64,000 nucleotides of DNA, from NCBI RefSeq assembly GCF_900099965.1, contig NZ_FNDJ01000006.1, positions 267,320-331,319 on the forward strand, written 5' to 3'. Of this stretch, positions 17,883 to 27,613 are shown in pieces. Both the position numbers and the translations under genes were made by a program. The notes beneath the pieces are model-generated. The model was given only the letters and a program-made list of their open reading frames with translations, ran no database searches and had not been told where the DNA came from. Origin of the DNA: Nonomuraea jiangxiensis. GTDB taxonomy: Bacteria > Actinomycetota > Actinomycetes > Streptosporangiales > Streptosporangiaceae. The first letter of the stretch is position 1. The number at the start of each line of letters is the position of its first letter.

Positions 17883-18713
17883 TCAGCGCGTGGCGTTGTA
17901 GGCGGACTGGACCACCGCGGTCGCGGCGTCCGGGTGGGAGGTCATGACGACGTGGGAGGAGCGGATCTCACGGACCTTGCTACCGGCGCGCTGGGCCATG
18001 AACCGCTGGGCGGCCGGCGGGATGACGTTGTCCCGGGTGGGGATCAGGTACCAGGACGGGATGGTCTTCCAGGCCGGGTCGCCGCTGCCGCCGCTCAGGC
18101 CGAGCACGCTGCCGGGCCGCTGGGTGGCCGCCAGCTGCCGGGCCTCGGCGGCGGGCAGGTCCGCGGCGAACACGTCGCGGAACTTGTCGGGCATGACGTA
18201 GCCGTCGATCCCGCCGGGCGTGCCGTCGGGCAACGGGTAGGCCCGGGTCTGCAGCGCGTCGCCGAGCTTGCTGCCGGGGAACTGCTGGGCCAGTTGCAGC
18301 GCGCTCTCGCCCTTGTCGGGTGCGAAGGCGCCCAGGTAGACCAGGGCCTTGACGTTGTCGTGACCACGGGCGGCGTTGGTGATGACGATGCCGCCGTAGG
18401 AGTGGCCGACCAGGATGACCGGGCCGGTGATGGTGTCCAGGACGCTGGAGACGTACGCGGCGTCGCCGGCCACGTCGCGCAGCGGGTTGGCCGGCGCGAT
18501 CACCGGAAAACCGGCCCGCTGCAACTGGTCGATCATGTCGTGGAAACCGGAGGCGTCCGCGAACGCGCCGTGCACGAGCACCACGGTCGGTTTCGCGGTG
18601 GTGCTCGTGGACTGCGCCGCCGAGGCGGGGGCGACGGCGGCGGTCAGGCCGAGTGCCAGGGTCAGGGTGGCGAGGGTGAGGCGCAATCCGGGGCGAGGCT
18701 GGGTGCGGGACAT
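17883..18713 (-). CDS. Secreted alpha/beta hydrolase
   Basis: The 276-residue protein has a Sec signal peptide (MSRTQPRPGLRLTLATLTLA, then an Ala-rich cleavage zone near residue 32), an HG oxyanion motif (VLVHGAFADASGFHD) and the nucleophile elbow GHSYGG. The catalytic histidine probably lies in 'SSHVVMTSHPDA'. The ATG at 18713 follows AAGGAG; a longer frame to 18803 would overlap the LAL gene end and hide the signal peptide. Homologues are extracellular esterase-like hydrolases. It leads a two-gene unit with the cytoplasmic hydrolase. Confidence 0.88.
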   Translation of the reverse strand: MSRTQPRPGLRLTLATLTLALGLTAAVAPASAAQSTSTTAKPTVVLVHGAFADASGFHDMIDQLQRAGFPVIAPANPLRDVAGDAAYVSSVLDTITGPVILVGHSYGGIVITNAARGHDNVKALVYLGAFAPDKGESALQLAQQFPGSKLGDALQTRAYPLPDGTPGGIDGYVMPDKFRDVFAADLPAAEARQLAATQRPGSVLGLSGGSGDPAWKTIPSWYLIPTRDNVIPPAAQRFMAQRAGSKVREIRSSHVVMTSHPDAATAVVQSAYNATR

Positions 18714-18783
18714 GGCGGGGTTTCTCCTTGGATGCTCGTGCTGTCGTCGCAGCACGAGCATCCGGGGTCCGCCGGGCGGCATG

Positions 18784-18801
18784 AATCGGTCAGTTGACTG
18801 C
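18784..18801 (-). promoter_or_regulatory. Shared regulatory element, copy A
   Basis: Read on the minus strand it is GCAGTCAACTGACCGATT, with the inner dyad GTCA-N2-TGAC. It overlaps the LAL stop codon and lies 70 bases before the secreted hydrolase start. The same element occurs at 21445-21462 and 29630-29647, each time ahead of an alpha/beta hydrolase gene. Confidence 0.6.
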
Positions 18802-21426
18802 ATCTGAGATCACGCCTTCGAGCGCGTCACGCAGTGCGGCCCGCGAGGTGATGCCGAGCTTGGGGAACAGCCGGTACAGGTGGGCGCTCACGGTGCGGGA
18901 CGACAGGAACAGCCGCTCACCGATCTCCTTGTTGCTCAGTCCGGCGGCGGCCAGCCTCGCCACCTCCAGTTGCTGGGCGGTCAGTCCGTGCGCGGCGTTG
19001 GGCCGCTGGGTCACCGCCATGCCCGTGGCCCGCAGCTCCTGCTCGGCCCGTTGCCGCCAGGCGGTCGCACCGACGCCGGCGAACAGGTCGGCGGCCCGGC
19101 GCAGCTCCGGCCTGGCCTCACCGGGTCGCAGCCGGCGGCGTTGCAACTCGCCCAGGGCCAGCCGTACCCGGGCATGGTCGAACGGCCAGCGTTCGGTCCT
19201 GGGCAGCGCGAGCGCGGCCCGGAACAGCGCGACCGCCTCGTCGGGCGGCGCCACCAGCGCCTGTGCGGCCCTGACGTGCAGGCGCAGCCGGGGTGCCCGC
19301 TCGACCAGGCTCTCGGCCGCGGCGGCGTGCGCCCTGGCCTCCTCGACCCGGCCGGTACGCATTGCCGACTCCACCAGCTCGAACACCGCCCACGGCGCGT
19401 AGGCGACATATGGCGGGATGGCACCTGGCGGGCTGATACTCGTCCAGTACGCGTAGGCGCTGTCGTAGTCACCGTGCGCCATCGCGGCGAGCGCGAGATT
19501 GCGGGCTGACAGGGACAAGTGCAGGCCGCTCCCGCGCGGCGCGGCCCACTGCTCGACGGTCCTGCTGTACTCCTTGGCGCTGTCGGCGTCCCCCCGCGCG
19601 GCGGCGAGCCAGCCGAGGCTGCAGCGCAGGTCGTGGGCCAGGAGGTCCAGGTCGTGGCGTACGCACAGGTCGAGTCCCGCGTTGGCCGCGCTCTCTGCGT
19701 CCTCCCATCGACCGGCCAGGAAATGGTCGTGCGCGGCGAGCCAGTAACCGCTGGCGGCGTGTGTCACCGCACCCCGCCCGGTCTCGCCGTCGATCAGGCC
19801 ACGGATGCGGTCCCGGCAGTCCGGCAGCAGGTCCATCCAGGTGGCCGCCCGGCACAGCGCGGCCACGCGCCCCGGCGGGGCGTCGGCGGGCAGCGCGTCG
19901 AGGGCGGTACGCACGAGCGCCGCCGAACCCCGGCCCAGGAACACGTCGTGCAGCAGGCGGACGAGGTCGTCGTCGCAGCCGTCGACCACGCCGGTGACTT
20001 CCGCCCATTCCTGCGGATCCTGGGTGTACGAGGCGGCCATCACCCTGACCAGGGGACCCGCCTGCGGCGTACCCCGCAGCAGGCGGCGGGCCGCGTCGAG
20101 ATCGCCGTCGCGCAGCATGAGGATCTGCGCCCTGGTGGCCAGGGCCCTCGCCGGGTCGTCGAGGTGGCGGCGCGCCTGGTCCAGCAGGTTCTGGGCCAGG
20201 TCGAGCTGCCCGGACTCGCTCGCCAGCTCGGCGGCGTGCTCCAGCCTCGCGGCGCGGGCCGGCGGGTCGGGAGTGAGGTCGGCTGCCCGCTGCAGCGCCT
20301 TGACCGCCAGCCCGGTGCCGCCCTTGAGGCTCACCGCGCGGGCGGCCTTCTCGATCTCGGCGGCCACCTGCTCGTCCGGCTCCACCGTGGCCGCCGCCAG
20401 GTGCCACATGCACAGCTCGGGATCGTCCTTGTGCTGCTCGGCCAGCACGGCGTGCGCGTTGCGCGTCTCCTCCGGCGAGGCCGTCCTGATGATCGCCGAT
20501 CTGACCAGCGGGTGGCGGAACCGCAGGCCCGACGCGGTCGAGTCACGGGTGACCAGGCCCGCCCGCTCGGCCTCCAGCAGCTCGTACGGCGACAGCTCGG
20601 CCCGATGTTCCAGCCGGTCGCCGTCCAGGGCGGCCACCAGCAACGTCGTACGGATCCGCGGCGACAGCTCCAGCAGCCGGCCCGCGAAGCCGGTCTCCAG
20701 CCGGGTGCGCAGGGACGCGCCGCTGGGCAGCAGGTCCACACCCGCGGAGGTCTGCGGCAGCTCGTTGATCGCCAGGGGATTGCCCGCGGCCTCGGCGAGC
20801 ACGCGCTCGCGCGCCGAGGGCGGCAGGCCCGGATGGAGCAGGTCCAGCAGCTGCCCGGCCGCCTCGTCGTCGAGCGGCCCCACCTCCAGCATGTGGATGC
20901 CGGGCGTGACGCGCTCGGTGGCCGTCAGAGGCCGGCGGGCGAAGACGGCCCGCACGTCGTACGGCTGCAGCCGTAACAGGATGAACATCATCACCTCCCG
21001 GGTGGGATGGTCCACCCAGTGCGCGTCCTCCACGGCGATCAGCACCGGCCCGTCCTCGGCCACGGCCGCCAGTACGGCCAGGGACGCCACCGAGATCGCC
21101 AGCCGGTCGGGCACCGGTCCGTCCCGCAACCCCAGCGCCCGGCGCAAGGTGTCCCGGTGGAAGGGCTCCACCCGGTCCAGGTACTCCATCACCGGTGCGA
21201 ACAACTGGTGCAGCCCGGCGAAGGCCAGCTGCGCCTCCGATTCGAAGCCGCTGCCGCCCAGCACCCTGACGCCCTGCTCCCTGGCGTAGGCGACCGCGGC
21301 CCGCAACAGCACGGACTTCCCCACGCCCGGGTCTCCGTGCAGCACGACGTTGGGCAGGATGCCGGGGGCACGGTCGATCGTCTGCCGCAACACGGCCTGC
21401 TCTCTGTCCCGTCCGATGATGTCCAC
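18790..21426 (-). CDS. LuxR-family LAL regulator (AAA ATPase plus HTH)
   Basis: The 878-residue protein has Walker A GDPGVGKS (31-38), a Walker B-like VLIAVEDAHWVDHP, a long TPR-like middle and a C-terminal LuxR helix-turn-helix (about 815-870, LTAQQLEVARLAAAGLSNKE). Large ATP-binding LuxR (LAL) proteins are pathway activators of MalT type. The gene lies between two hydrolase genes that both carry the GCAGTCANNTGACCGATT element; one copy overlaps its own stop and one lies in its promoter region. It is therefore the best candidate to read that element. Confidence 0.93.
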   Translation of the reverse strand: MDIIGRDREQAVLRQTIDRAPGILPNVVLHGDPGVGKSVLLRAAVAYAREQGVRVLGGSGFESEAQLAFAGLHQLFAPVMEYLDRVEPFHRDTLRRALGLRDGPVPDRLAISVASLAVLAAVAEDGPVLIAVEDAHWVDHPTREVMMFILLRLQPYDVRAVFARRPLTATERVTPGIHMLEVGPLDDEAAGQLLDLLHPGLPPSARERVLAEAAGNPLAINELPQTSAGVDLLPSGASLRTRLETGFAGRLLELSPRIRTTLLVAALDGDRLEHRAELSPYELLEAERAGLVTRDSTASGLRFRHPLVRSAIIRTASPEETRNAHAVLAEQHKDDPELCMWHLAAATVEPDEQVAAEIEKAARAVSLKGGTGLAVKALQRAADLTPDPPARAARLEHAAELASESGQLDLAQNLLDQARRHLDDPARALATRAQILMLRDGDLDAARRLLRGTPQAGPLVRVMAASYTQDPQEWAEVTGVVDGCDDDLVRLLHDVFLGRGSAALVRTALDALPADAPPGRVAALCRAATWMDLLPDCRDRIRGLIDGETGRGAVTHAASGYWLAAHDHFLAGRWEDAESAANAGLDLCVRHDLDLLAHDLRCSLGWLAAARGDADSAKEYSRTVEQWAAPRGSGLHLSLSARNLALAAMAHGDYDSAYAYWTSISPPGAIPPYVAYAPWAVFELVESAMRTGRVEEARAHAAAAESLVERAPRLRLHVRAAQALVAPPDEAVALFRAALALPRTERWPFDHARVRLALGELQRRRLRPGEARPELRRAADLFAGVGATAWRQRAEQELRATGMAVTQRPNAAHGLTAQQLEVARLAAAGLSNKEIGERLFLSSRTVSAHLYRLFPKLGITSRAALRDALEGVISDAVN

Positions 21427-21444
21427 GCGGTTCGTCTCCTCGGT

Positions 21445-21462
21445 GCAGTCAGTTGACCGATT
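21445..21462 (+). promoter_or_regulatory. Shared regulatory element, copy B
   Basis: GCAGTCAGTTGACCGATT lies in the divergent region between the LAL start (21426) and the hydrolase start (21495). It could control both genes. The TTGACC inside may serve as a -35 element. Confidence 0.6.
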
Positions 21463-21494
21463 GCCGTGCTTCCGGGCCGCGGCATGCTGGGCGG

Positions 21495-22271
21495 GTGCCG
21501 CGACTACAGGTGGGACCAGACGTGAGCCTCTTCTACGAGGACGTGGGTGACGGGCCGTCCGTGGTCCTGGTGCACGGCTGGCCCCTGTCGTGCCGGTTCT
21601 GGGAGCTCCAGATCGGCCCGCTCGTCGAGGCCGGCCACCGGGTGATCTGCTACGACCGGCGTGGCTTCGGACGCTCCAGCCGGCCCTGGCACGGCTACGA
21701 CCTCGACACCTTCACCGCCGACCTGGCGGGCCTGATCGAGGGCCTCGACCTGACCGGGCTGACGTTGGTGGGCTTCTCCACCGGCTGCGCCGAGTCCGTC
21801 GCCTACGCCGCCGCGTCCGGACGGGTGGCCCGGCTGGTGCTGGGCAGTCCGGTGCTGTACGCGAACCCGCTCGCCCACGAGCTGCGGACCGCCTCGAAGC
21901 GGCACCGCATCCCCATGCTGGACGATCTGCTCTTCAGGTTCTTCGCCGTCGACGGGCACAGCGCCCTGGACGAGCCGACGCGCCAGTACCTGCTGCGGCA
22001 GGCCGCGGAGGCCTCCCCCAAGGGGACCGCCGACTCGCTGGCGGCATGGGCCGCCGCCGACCCCCGCCCCGAGCTGGCCCGCGTCACGGTACCCACGCTG
22101 ATCATCCAGGGCGAGGGGGACGCGTTCGTGCCCCCGGAGGACAGCGGGACGCGCGTCGCGCGGGCGGTCGCCGGCAGCTCGCTCGTGACCATTCCCGCCG
22201 CACCGCACGGTGCTCCGCTCACCCACTTCGAGCAGTGGAATGAGCTCATGCTGGAGTTCCTGGCGAGTTGA
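21495..22271 (+). CDS. Alpha/beta hydrolase, chloroperoxidase/arylesterase-like
   Basis: The protein has 258 residues from the GTG at 21495 (272 from the GTG at 21453). SLFYEDVGDGPSVVLVHGWP is followed by the elbow GFSTG (Ser95), an acid near 'IIQGEGDAFVP' and a histidine in 'IPAAPHGAP'. The layout matches non-heme chloroperoxidase-like esterases. It is close in style to the hydrolase at 29708 (both have RRG.GRS..PWHG). The start at 21495 fits family alignment but has a weak ribosome-binding site. It is divergent from the LAL gene and preceded by element B. Confidence 0.87.
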   Translation: MPRLQVGPDVSLFYEDVGDGPSVVLVHGWPLSCRFWELQIGPLVEAGHRVICYDRRGFGRSSRPWHGYDLDTFTADLAGLIEGLDLTGLTLVGFSTGCAESVAYAAASGRVARLVLGSPVLYANPLAHELRTASKRHRIPMLDDLLFRFFAVDGHSALDEPTRQYLLRQAAEASPKGTADSLAAWAAADPRPELARVTVPTLIIQGEGDAFVPPEDSGTRVARAVAGSSLVTIPAAPHGAPLTHFEQWNELMLEFLAS

Positions 22272-22312
22272 CGGCACACAGCGACGGTATGTTCCGCGTG
22301 ACGGACCCGGTA

Positions 22313-25039
22313 TCAGTCGCGTGACGTATCTGCCAGTGCGTCACGCAGTTGCGCGCGCGAGGTGATGCCGAGCTTGGGGAAGGCCCTGTACAGGTGGGTG
22401 CTGACGGTGCGGTGCGACAGGTAGAGCTGCTGGCCGATCTCGCGGTTGGACAGCCCGGCGGCGGCCAGCCGGGCGATGTGCAGTTCCTGCGAGGTGAGCA
22501 GTTCGGCGACCGGCGCGACGCGCAGGTGGCTCGCCTCGCCCGCGGCCCGCAACTCCTGGCGGGCCTTCTCGCCCCAGGCGAGCAGCCCCAGCACGTCGAA
22601 GGCGTCGCGGGAGGCCCGCAGCGGCACACGTGCTTCCTGGATCCGCCGCCGTCGGCGCAACCACATGCCGTGAGCGAGCAGGAGACGCGCCCTGGCGGTG
22701 GGCCAGCGCGACAGGTCGGCGCCCAACGCGTCCTGGTAGAGCGCCTCGGCGCCGGCGTCGTCGGCCAGCAACGCACGGGCGTGCCGGAGTCCCACGTGCA
22801 GCAACGGGGACGGGGTCCGGGCGGCCACCTGCTCCAACTCGGCCACCGCCCGCCTGGCGGGCTCCGGCCGGCCGGCCGCGACGGCGGCCTCGGTCAGCTC
22901 GCTGATCACCCACTGCCGCCAGGTCATGTGGTGGGCGGTGTCGCCCGGGTCGAACAGCCGCCACAGGTGCCCGAACGCGTCGTCGTACCGCCCGGCGCAC
23001 AACGCGATCATGCCCCTGGCATGCTGGAGCAGCGCGACAACCGAGGTGATGGCGACGGTGCCGAGCACCCGCTCGCCTTCGGCGGCCAGCGCCAGGCCGC
23101 GCTCCTCCTCGCCGCGGAGTCCGGCCAGCAGCGCCAGCATCCCCAGGGCGGTGGCCTGTCGTCGCGGCTGCGCGGTCTCGCGGGCCAGGCGTTCGGCCTC
23201 CTCCGCGACCAGCAGTGCTCCGGCCCAGTCGCCGCAGAAGATCTGCCGCCACACCTGCGTGCTGAGCGCCCGCGTGAGCAGGCCCAGCCTGCCCTGGGTG
23301 CGCAGGTCGGCGATCGAGATCTCCATGAAGTCGCCGACCAGGTCGAAGGCGCCGACCGTGCTCGCCGCGAGGCCGAGCAGCCTGGTCACGCCCCCGTCCA
23401 GCCGGGTGTCGCGCATCTTGGTCAGGCGCTCGATGACCTCCGCCCCGCGTTCCACCGCCCCAGCCGTGGCCAGGGTGACGAGCAGTTCCGGATCGTCGTC
23501 GCCAGCCGCGAGCCGTTCGGCCAGGGCGATGACGCGGCTGCGCTGCTCCCAGCCGGGATCGCTCCACCAGCAGCGGATGGCCGCCGCACGGACGAAGCTG
23601 AGCGCGAGCTCGCGGTCGCCCGCCGCCTCCGCCACCTCGGCCGTCATGACCAGCCGGCGGATCCGCGCGGGGCCGTCGTTGCGCCCCTCGCCGAGCACTT
23701 CGCTCAGCCAGACGCCCCTGGCGCGCGGCAGCTCGCCGACGAAATACGGCTCGGCCAGCGCGAGCAGTTCGGCGGCCTGGTCGCCACGTCCGAGCTCGAA
23801 GGTCAGCTCGGCGGCGGCCAGCAGGCGGTGGGCGCCGGCTGCCGGTTCCTCGCTGATCTCCGCCGCCCGGCGCAAGGCGGTCACCGCCACCGGGATCGCG
23901 CCGCGCTGCCGGGCCCGTGCCGCCACCCCCTCCAGTTCGGCGGCGACGGACTCGTCTCGATGAGGGATCGCCGCGGCGCGGTGCCAGGCCCTGCGGTCCG
24001 GATCGTGGCCGTGCACCAGGGCCAGCGCGGTGTGGGCCGCCAGGCGATCGGTGCGGCCGGCCTTGTGGTAGATCGCCGAGCGCACCAGCGGGTGGCGGAA
24101 GCTGAGGGTCTGCTCGTGCAGCTCGACCAGGCCCGCGTCCACGGCCGGGGCCAGCGCCTCGGCGGTCAGCTCGGTGCCCGTCATCATCCCCCCGCCCGCG
24201 CAGACGGAGGCCAGATCGTGTCCGTCGTTGGCCGCGGCCACCAGCAGCAGTCCTCTGGTGTGCGGCGGCAGCTCGGCCAGCCGTACGGCGAAGGCCTGCT
24301 CCAGGCGCGCGGTGAGCGGCAGGACCCCCCTCTCGTCCGTGATCGCCCCGGCATCCAGCGCGAGCGGCAGCTCGACCAGGGCGAGCGGGTTTCCGGCCGC
24401 CTCGCTGAGCACGCGCCGGCGCATGCCGCCGCTGAGCCCGGTGGTCTGGGCGTCCAGCAGCGCCTCGGCCGCGGCGGGCTCCAGGCCGGTCAGCCGCAGC
24501 TCGGGGACATCACTGGCGTCCAGGCTGGTGGGATAGCCGTCGCGCAGGGCCATCAGCAGCACGATCGGATCCGATCGCACGCGCCTCGCCACGAACCCCA
24601 GCACCTCGGTGGTGGGCCCGTCCAGCCACTGGACGTCGTCCACCACGATCAGCAGGGGCCGGTGGGTCGCCGCGTCACCCAGCAGGTTGAGGACGGCCAG
24701 CGCGACCAGGAAGGGCTCGGGGTCGCCGGCCTCGGCCATCCCGAAGGCGCCGAGCAGGGCCTCGCGCTGGCGGGTGGGTAGCTGACCGGCGCCTGCGAGC
24801 ATCGGCCGCAGCAACTGGTGGAGCCCGGCGAAGGGCAGATGCGTCTCGCTCTGCACCCCGGACACGGTGGACACCAGCAGATCCCGGGCCTCGGCCCGCT
24901 CGGTGGCGATGGCCAGCAGAGCCGACTTGCCGATCCCCGGCGCTCCGCGTACGACCAGAGCGTCGCCGCACTCGCGAACACGGTCGACGAGCCCGGCGAG
25001 TTTCGCGACCTCGCGCTCGCGCCCGAAAAGCGTGATCAC
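22313..25039 (-). CDS. LuxR-family LAL regulator (second copy)
   Basis: The 908-residue protein has Walker A GAPGIGKS (32-39), Walker B-like LLIVVDDVQWLDGP, a helical repeat middle and a C-terminal LuxR HTH (about 847-905, SQELHIARLAAAGLSNREIG). It is clearly a different LAL from the one at 18790, though the HTH helices are similar. It ends 41 bases after the convergent hydrolase gene and is divergent from the XRE-NB-ARC regulator. The shared 18-bp element was not found in its promoter region. Its targets are unknown. Confidence 0.93.
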   Translation of the reverse strand: MITLFGREREVAKLAGLVDRVRECGDALVVRGAPGIGKSALLAIATERAEARDLLVSTVSGVQSETHLPFAGLHQLLRPMLAGAGQLPTRQREALLGAFGMAEAGDPEPFLVALAVLNLLGDAATHRPLLIVVDDVQWLDGPTTEVLGFVARRVRSDPIVLLMALRDGYPTSLDASDVPELRLTGLEPAAAEALLDAQTTGLSGGMRRRVLSEAAGNPLALVELPLALDAGAITDERGVLPLTARLEQAFAVRLAELPPHTRGLLLVAAANDGHDLASVCAGGGMMTGTELTAEALAPAVDAGLVELHEQTLSFRHPLVRSAIYHKAGRTDRLAAHTALALVHGHDPDRRAWHRAAAIPHRDESVAAELEGVAARARQRGAIPVAVTALRRAAEISEEPAAGAHRLLAAAELTFELGRGDQAAELLALAEPYFVGELPRARGVWLSEVLGEGRNDGPARIRRLVMTAEVAEAAGDRELALSFVRAAAIRCWWSDPGWEQRSRVIALAERLAAGDDDPELLVTLATAGAVERGAEVIERLTKMRDTRLDGGVTRLLGLAASTVGAFDLVGDFMEISIADLRTQGRLGLLTRALSTQVWRQIFCGDWAGALLVAEEAERLARETAQPRRQATALGMLALLAGLRGEEERGLALAAEGERVLGTVAITSVVALLQHARGMIALCAGRYDDAFGHLWRLFDPGDTAHHMTWRQWVISELTEAAVAAGRPEPARRAVAELEQVAARTPSPLLHVGLRHARALLADDAGAEALYQDALGADLSRWPTARARLLLAHGMWLRRRRRIQEARVPLRASRDAFDVLGLLAWGEKARQELRAAGEASHLRVAPVAELLTSQELHIARLAAAGLSNREIGQQLYLSHRTVSTHLYRAFPKLGITSRAQLRDALADTSRD

Positions 25040-25135
25040 GCCACCCCTCCCGCCAGAGCCCCGCGATCGAATGGTCGCACAAGTACGTCACGCTACGAAT
25101 GCCCGGACAACAGGAAGCAGCCACGACAGGCGCTG

Positions 25136-25173
25136 TTGAACCGCCGGGACCGTTGAAGGACTATTGAACCGCC
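25136..25173 (+). promoter_or_regulatory. Direct repeats before the XRE-NB-ARC gene
   Basis: TTGAACCGCC occurs at 25136-25145 and again at 25164-25173, 28 bp apart, with a partial TTGAAGGAC at 25153 between them. They lie in the divergent region between the second LAL gene and the XRE-NB-ARC gene and may be regulator half-sites. Confidence 0.4.
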
Positions 25174-25201
25174 CGAACGGCACCGGCCTTCCACGCAGGC
25201 C

Positions 25202-27499
25202 TTGTGTGATCTCCACCAGATCGCGGAGAAGGAGCACTCGATCACCACCCCATCCAGCTTCGCGGAGGTGCTGCGTCGCCACCGGCACGCCGCACGCCTG
25301 ACGTTGGAGCAGCTCGCCGAAGCCTCGGGAGTCAGCGCCCGGACGCTGTCGGACATGGAACGCGGACGCAGCAAGGGCCCCCAGCACCGGACCGTCACCG
25401 CGCTGACCGACGCCCTCGGCCTGACGGGCGCCGACCGCAAACAGCTTGTCGAGCTGGCCCGCGAGGGCCGCCTGCGCGACCGCTGGACCCGCCCGACGGG
25501 GCTGTGCGAGCTGCCTCGCTCCGTCGACGACTTCACCGGTCGAGCCGCGGAGCTGGCCTGGACCAACGAGCTGGTACGTGCCGCGGACGCGCCGGGCGCC
25601 GCGGGCGTGGGACTCATCACCGGCTCTGCCGGGCTGGGCAAGACCACGTTGACCGTCCGCGCCGCCCACACCCTGCGGCCGGACTTCCCCGGCGGGGTGT
25701 TCTTCCTCGACCTGTTCGGCATGTCTCCGCAGCCCCTGCCGCCGACCGAGGCCCTGAGCATGCTGCTTCGCGCCCTCGGCATCGCGGATCAGCAGATCCC
25801 GGGCGACGTCGCCGGGCGCGCGTCCCTGTACCGGTCCCTGCTGCGCGACCGGCGCGCGCTGATCGTGCTCGACAACGCCGCCTCCGAGGAGCAGGTCCGG
25901 CCGCTGCTGCCGGGCGGCGGCGCGGGCAAGGCCCTGGTGACCAGCCGACGCCTGCTGGCCGGGCTCGAAGGAGTGCGCAGACTCAGCCTCGGGCCACTGC
26001 CCCTGCTGGAGGCCACCGAACTGCTGACCGGAATCCTGAAGGACCGCGGCGCCTCGGACGAAGGATCGGCTCTCTGGCAGCTCGCGCAGATGTGCGGTGG
26101 CCTGCCCCTCGCGCTCCGGATCGCCGGAAATCGGTTGGTCAGCCGGCCCGGCTGGAACGCCGCCGACCTCGCCGCCCGGCTGACGAACGAGGAACGCCGC
26201 CTGGACCAGCTCAGCGCCGGCGATCTGAAGATCGCCACCGCGTTCGGGTTGTCCTACGAGCAGCTGGCCGACTCGACCCGGCGGGTCTTCCGCCGGCTCG
26301 CCCTGGTGCCGGGTCGCAACTTCGACGCAGCTCTCGCCGCCGTGGTGGGCGGCACGTCGATCGAGGGGGCATGGGACGCCCTCGACGAACTCGTCGACCT
26401 GGGTCTGTTGCAGGACAGCATGTCGGGACGCTACCGCTTCCACGACCTGGTCCGGCTGTTCGCCCGCGACCGGCTCCGGGACGAGGAACCCGCGGTCGAG
26501 CGCGACGCGCTCACCCTGACGATGACGTCGTGGTTGCTGCGGATGGCCACCACCGCCGGGCGGTGGTTCGAGCCCGGGTACGGCCGTCCCAACCGGCCCG
26601 ACCCCGACCTCGCCGACCTGTCCTCCGAGGAGGAGGCCGACCACTGGCTCCGCGTGAACGTGGACAGCTGGCTGGGCGCGTTACGCCACCTGGCGAGCGT
26701 CGGCCGGTACGCCGCCGTCCTCGACTGCGCCGAGTCGATGCACTGGTTCTCCGACCGGTGGATGCACGCGCCGCACTGGCAGGAGGTCTTCACTCTCGCC
26801 GCCGAGGCCGCCGAGGCCCTGGGCGACCCGGCCCGGCAGGCCGGGCAACTGAACCTGCTGGCCTGGGTCCATCTGGTGCCGCGAGAGGACCTGGAGACCA
26901 CCCTGCGCTACACCGCCCAGGCGATGGACCTGGCCACCCGCAGTGGTGCGACGGCGCAGATCGCCATGGCGCACCACACCGCGGCAGGCGCGCTCCGACG
27001 GCTCGGGCGGCTCGACGAGGCCATCGCGTCGGAAATCCAGGCGGCGAAGATGTTCAGGGCCGACGGCGACATCGATCGGTACTGCCAGTGTCTCGGCGCC
27101 CTCGGCACCTGCCTTCGCGATGCCGGACACTACGCCGAGGCGCTGGAGCAGTACCTCGACCTGTTGGCCCTGCTGGACGACGACCGGTCGGGGCTGACGC
27201 CGAGCACCGTGGCGTTCACCCGGCCGATCGCGCTGGCCCGCGTCGGCGAGTGCCTGGGACTGCTCGGACAACGCCCTGAGGCGATCAGCAAGCTCACCGA
27301 GGCGATCAGCCTCATGGAGCAGGCCCAGTTGGCCGCCCCGCAGGCCCGCGCCCTGGAGACGCTGGCGGCCCTGCTGGCCGAGGCGGGCCGTACCGGCGAA
27401 AGCTGCCATACCTATGCGCGCGCGGCCGAGGTGTACGAGGCCATCGGCGACACCGAGGCGAGCGGCCGCTGCCGCGACCTGGCGAACCCCGCGCCCTGA
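25202..27499 (+). CDS. XRE-NB-ARC-TPR transcriptional regulator
   Basis: About 750 residues hold an N-terminal XRE helix-turn-helix (SFAEVLRRHRHAARLTLEQL, then SGVSARTLSDMERG), an NB-ARC-type ATPase with Walker A GSAGLGKT (141-148 in the long frame) and Walker B ALIVLDNA, and a C-terminal TPR region. It resembles AfsR-like STAND regulators in which an XRE domain replaces BTAD. The start is odd: AGAAGGAG (25227-25234) is six bases before an ATC codon (25241), exactly where the family would start with Met-Thr-Thr. The only standard in-frame start is a TTG at 25202 without a ribosome-binding site. Confidence 0.88.
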   Translation: MCDLHQIAEKEHSITTPSSFAEVLRRHRHAARLTLEQLAEASGVSARTLSDMERGRSKGPQHRTVTALTDALGLTGADRKQLVELAREGRLRDRWTRPTGLCELPRSVDDFTGRAAELAWTNELVRAADAPGAAGVGLITGSAGLGKTTLTVRAAHTLRPDFPGGVFFLDLFGMSPQPLPPTEALSMLLRALGIADQQIPGDVAGRASLYRSLLRDRRALIVLDNAASEEQVRPLLPGGGAGKALVTSRRLLAGLEGVRRLSLGPLPLLEATELLTGILKDRGASDEGSALWQLAQMCGGLPLALRIAGNRLVSRPGWNAADLAARLTNEERRLDQLSAGDLKIATAFGLSYEQLADSTRRVFRRLALVPGRNFDAALAAVVGGTSIEGAWDALDELVDLGLLQDSMSGRYRFHDLVRLFARDRLRDEEPAVERDALTLTMTSWLLRMATTAGRWFEPGYGRPNRPDPDLADLSSEEEADHWLRVNVDSWLGALRHLASVGRYAAVLDCAESMHWFSDRWMHAPHWQEVFTLAAEAAEALGDPARQAGQLNLLAWVHLVPREDLETTLRYTAQAMDLATRSGATAQIAMAHHTAAGALRRLGRLDEAIASEIQAAKMFRADGDIDRYCQCLGALGTCLRDAGHYAEALEQYLDLLALLDDDRSGLTPSTVAFTRPIALARVGECLGLLGQRPEAISKLTEAISLMEQAQLAAPQARALETLAALLAEAGRTGESCHTYARAAEVYEAIGDTEASGRCRDLANPAP

Positions 27500-27613
27500 C
27501 GGTTCGGGAACCACTTCTGCGTCCGGTTCTGCGTGGCCGGAGCGCGTGCGCGCGACTTGGATGGAGTGCGCAGGGACAGGCCTCGGGCCTTTCCATCCAG
27601 GTCAGGAGCGGCC

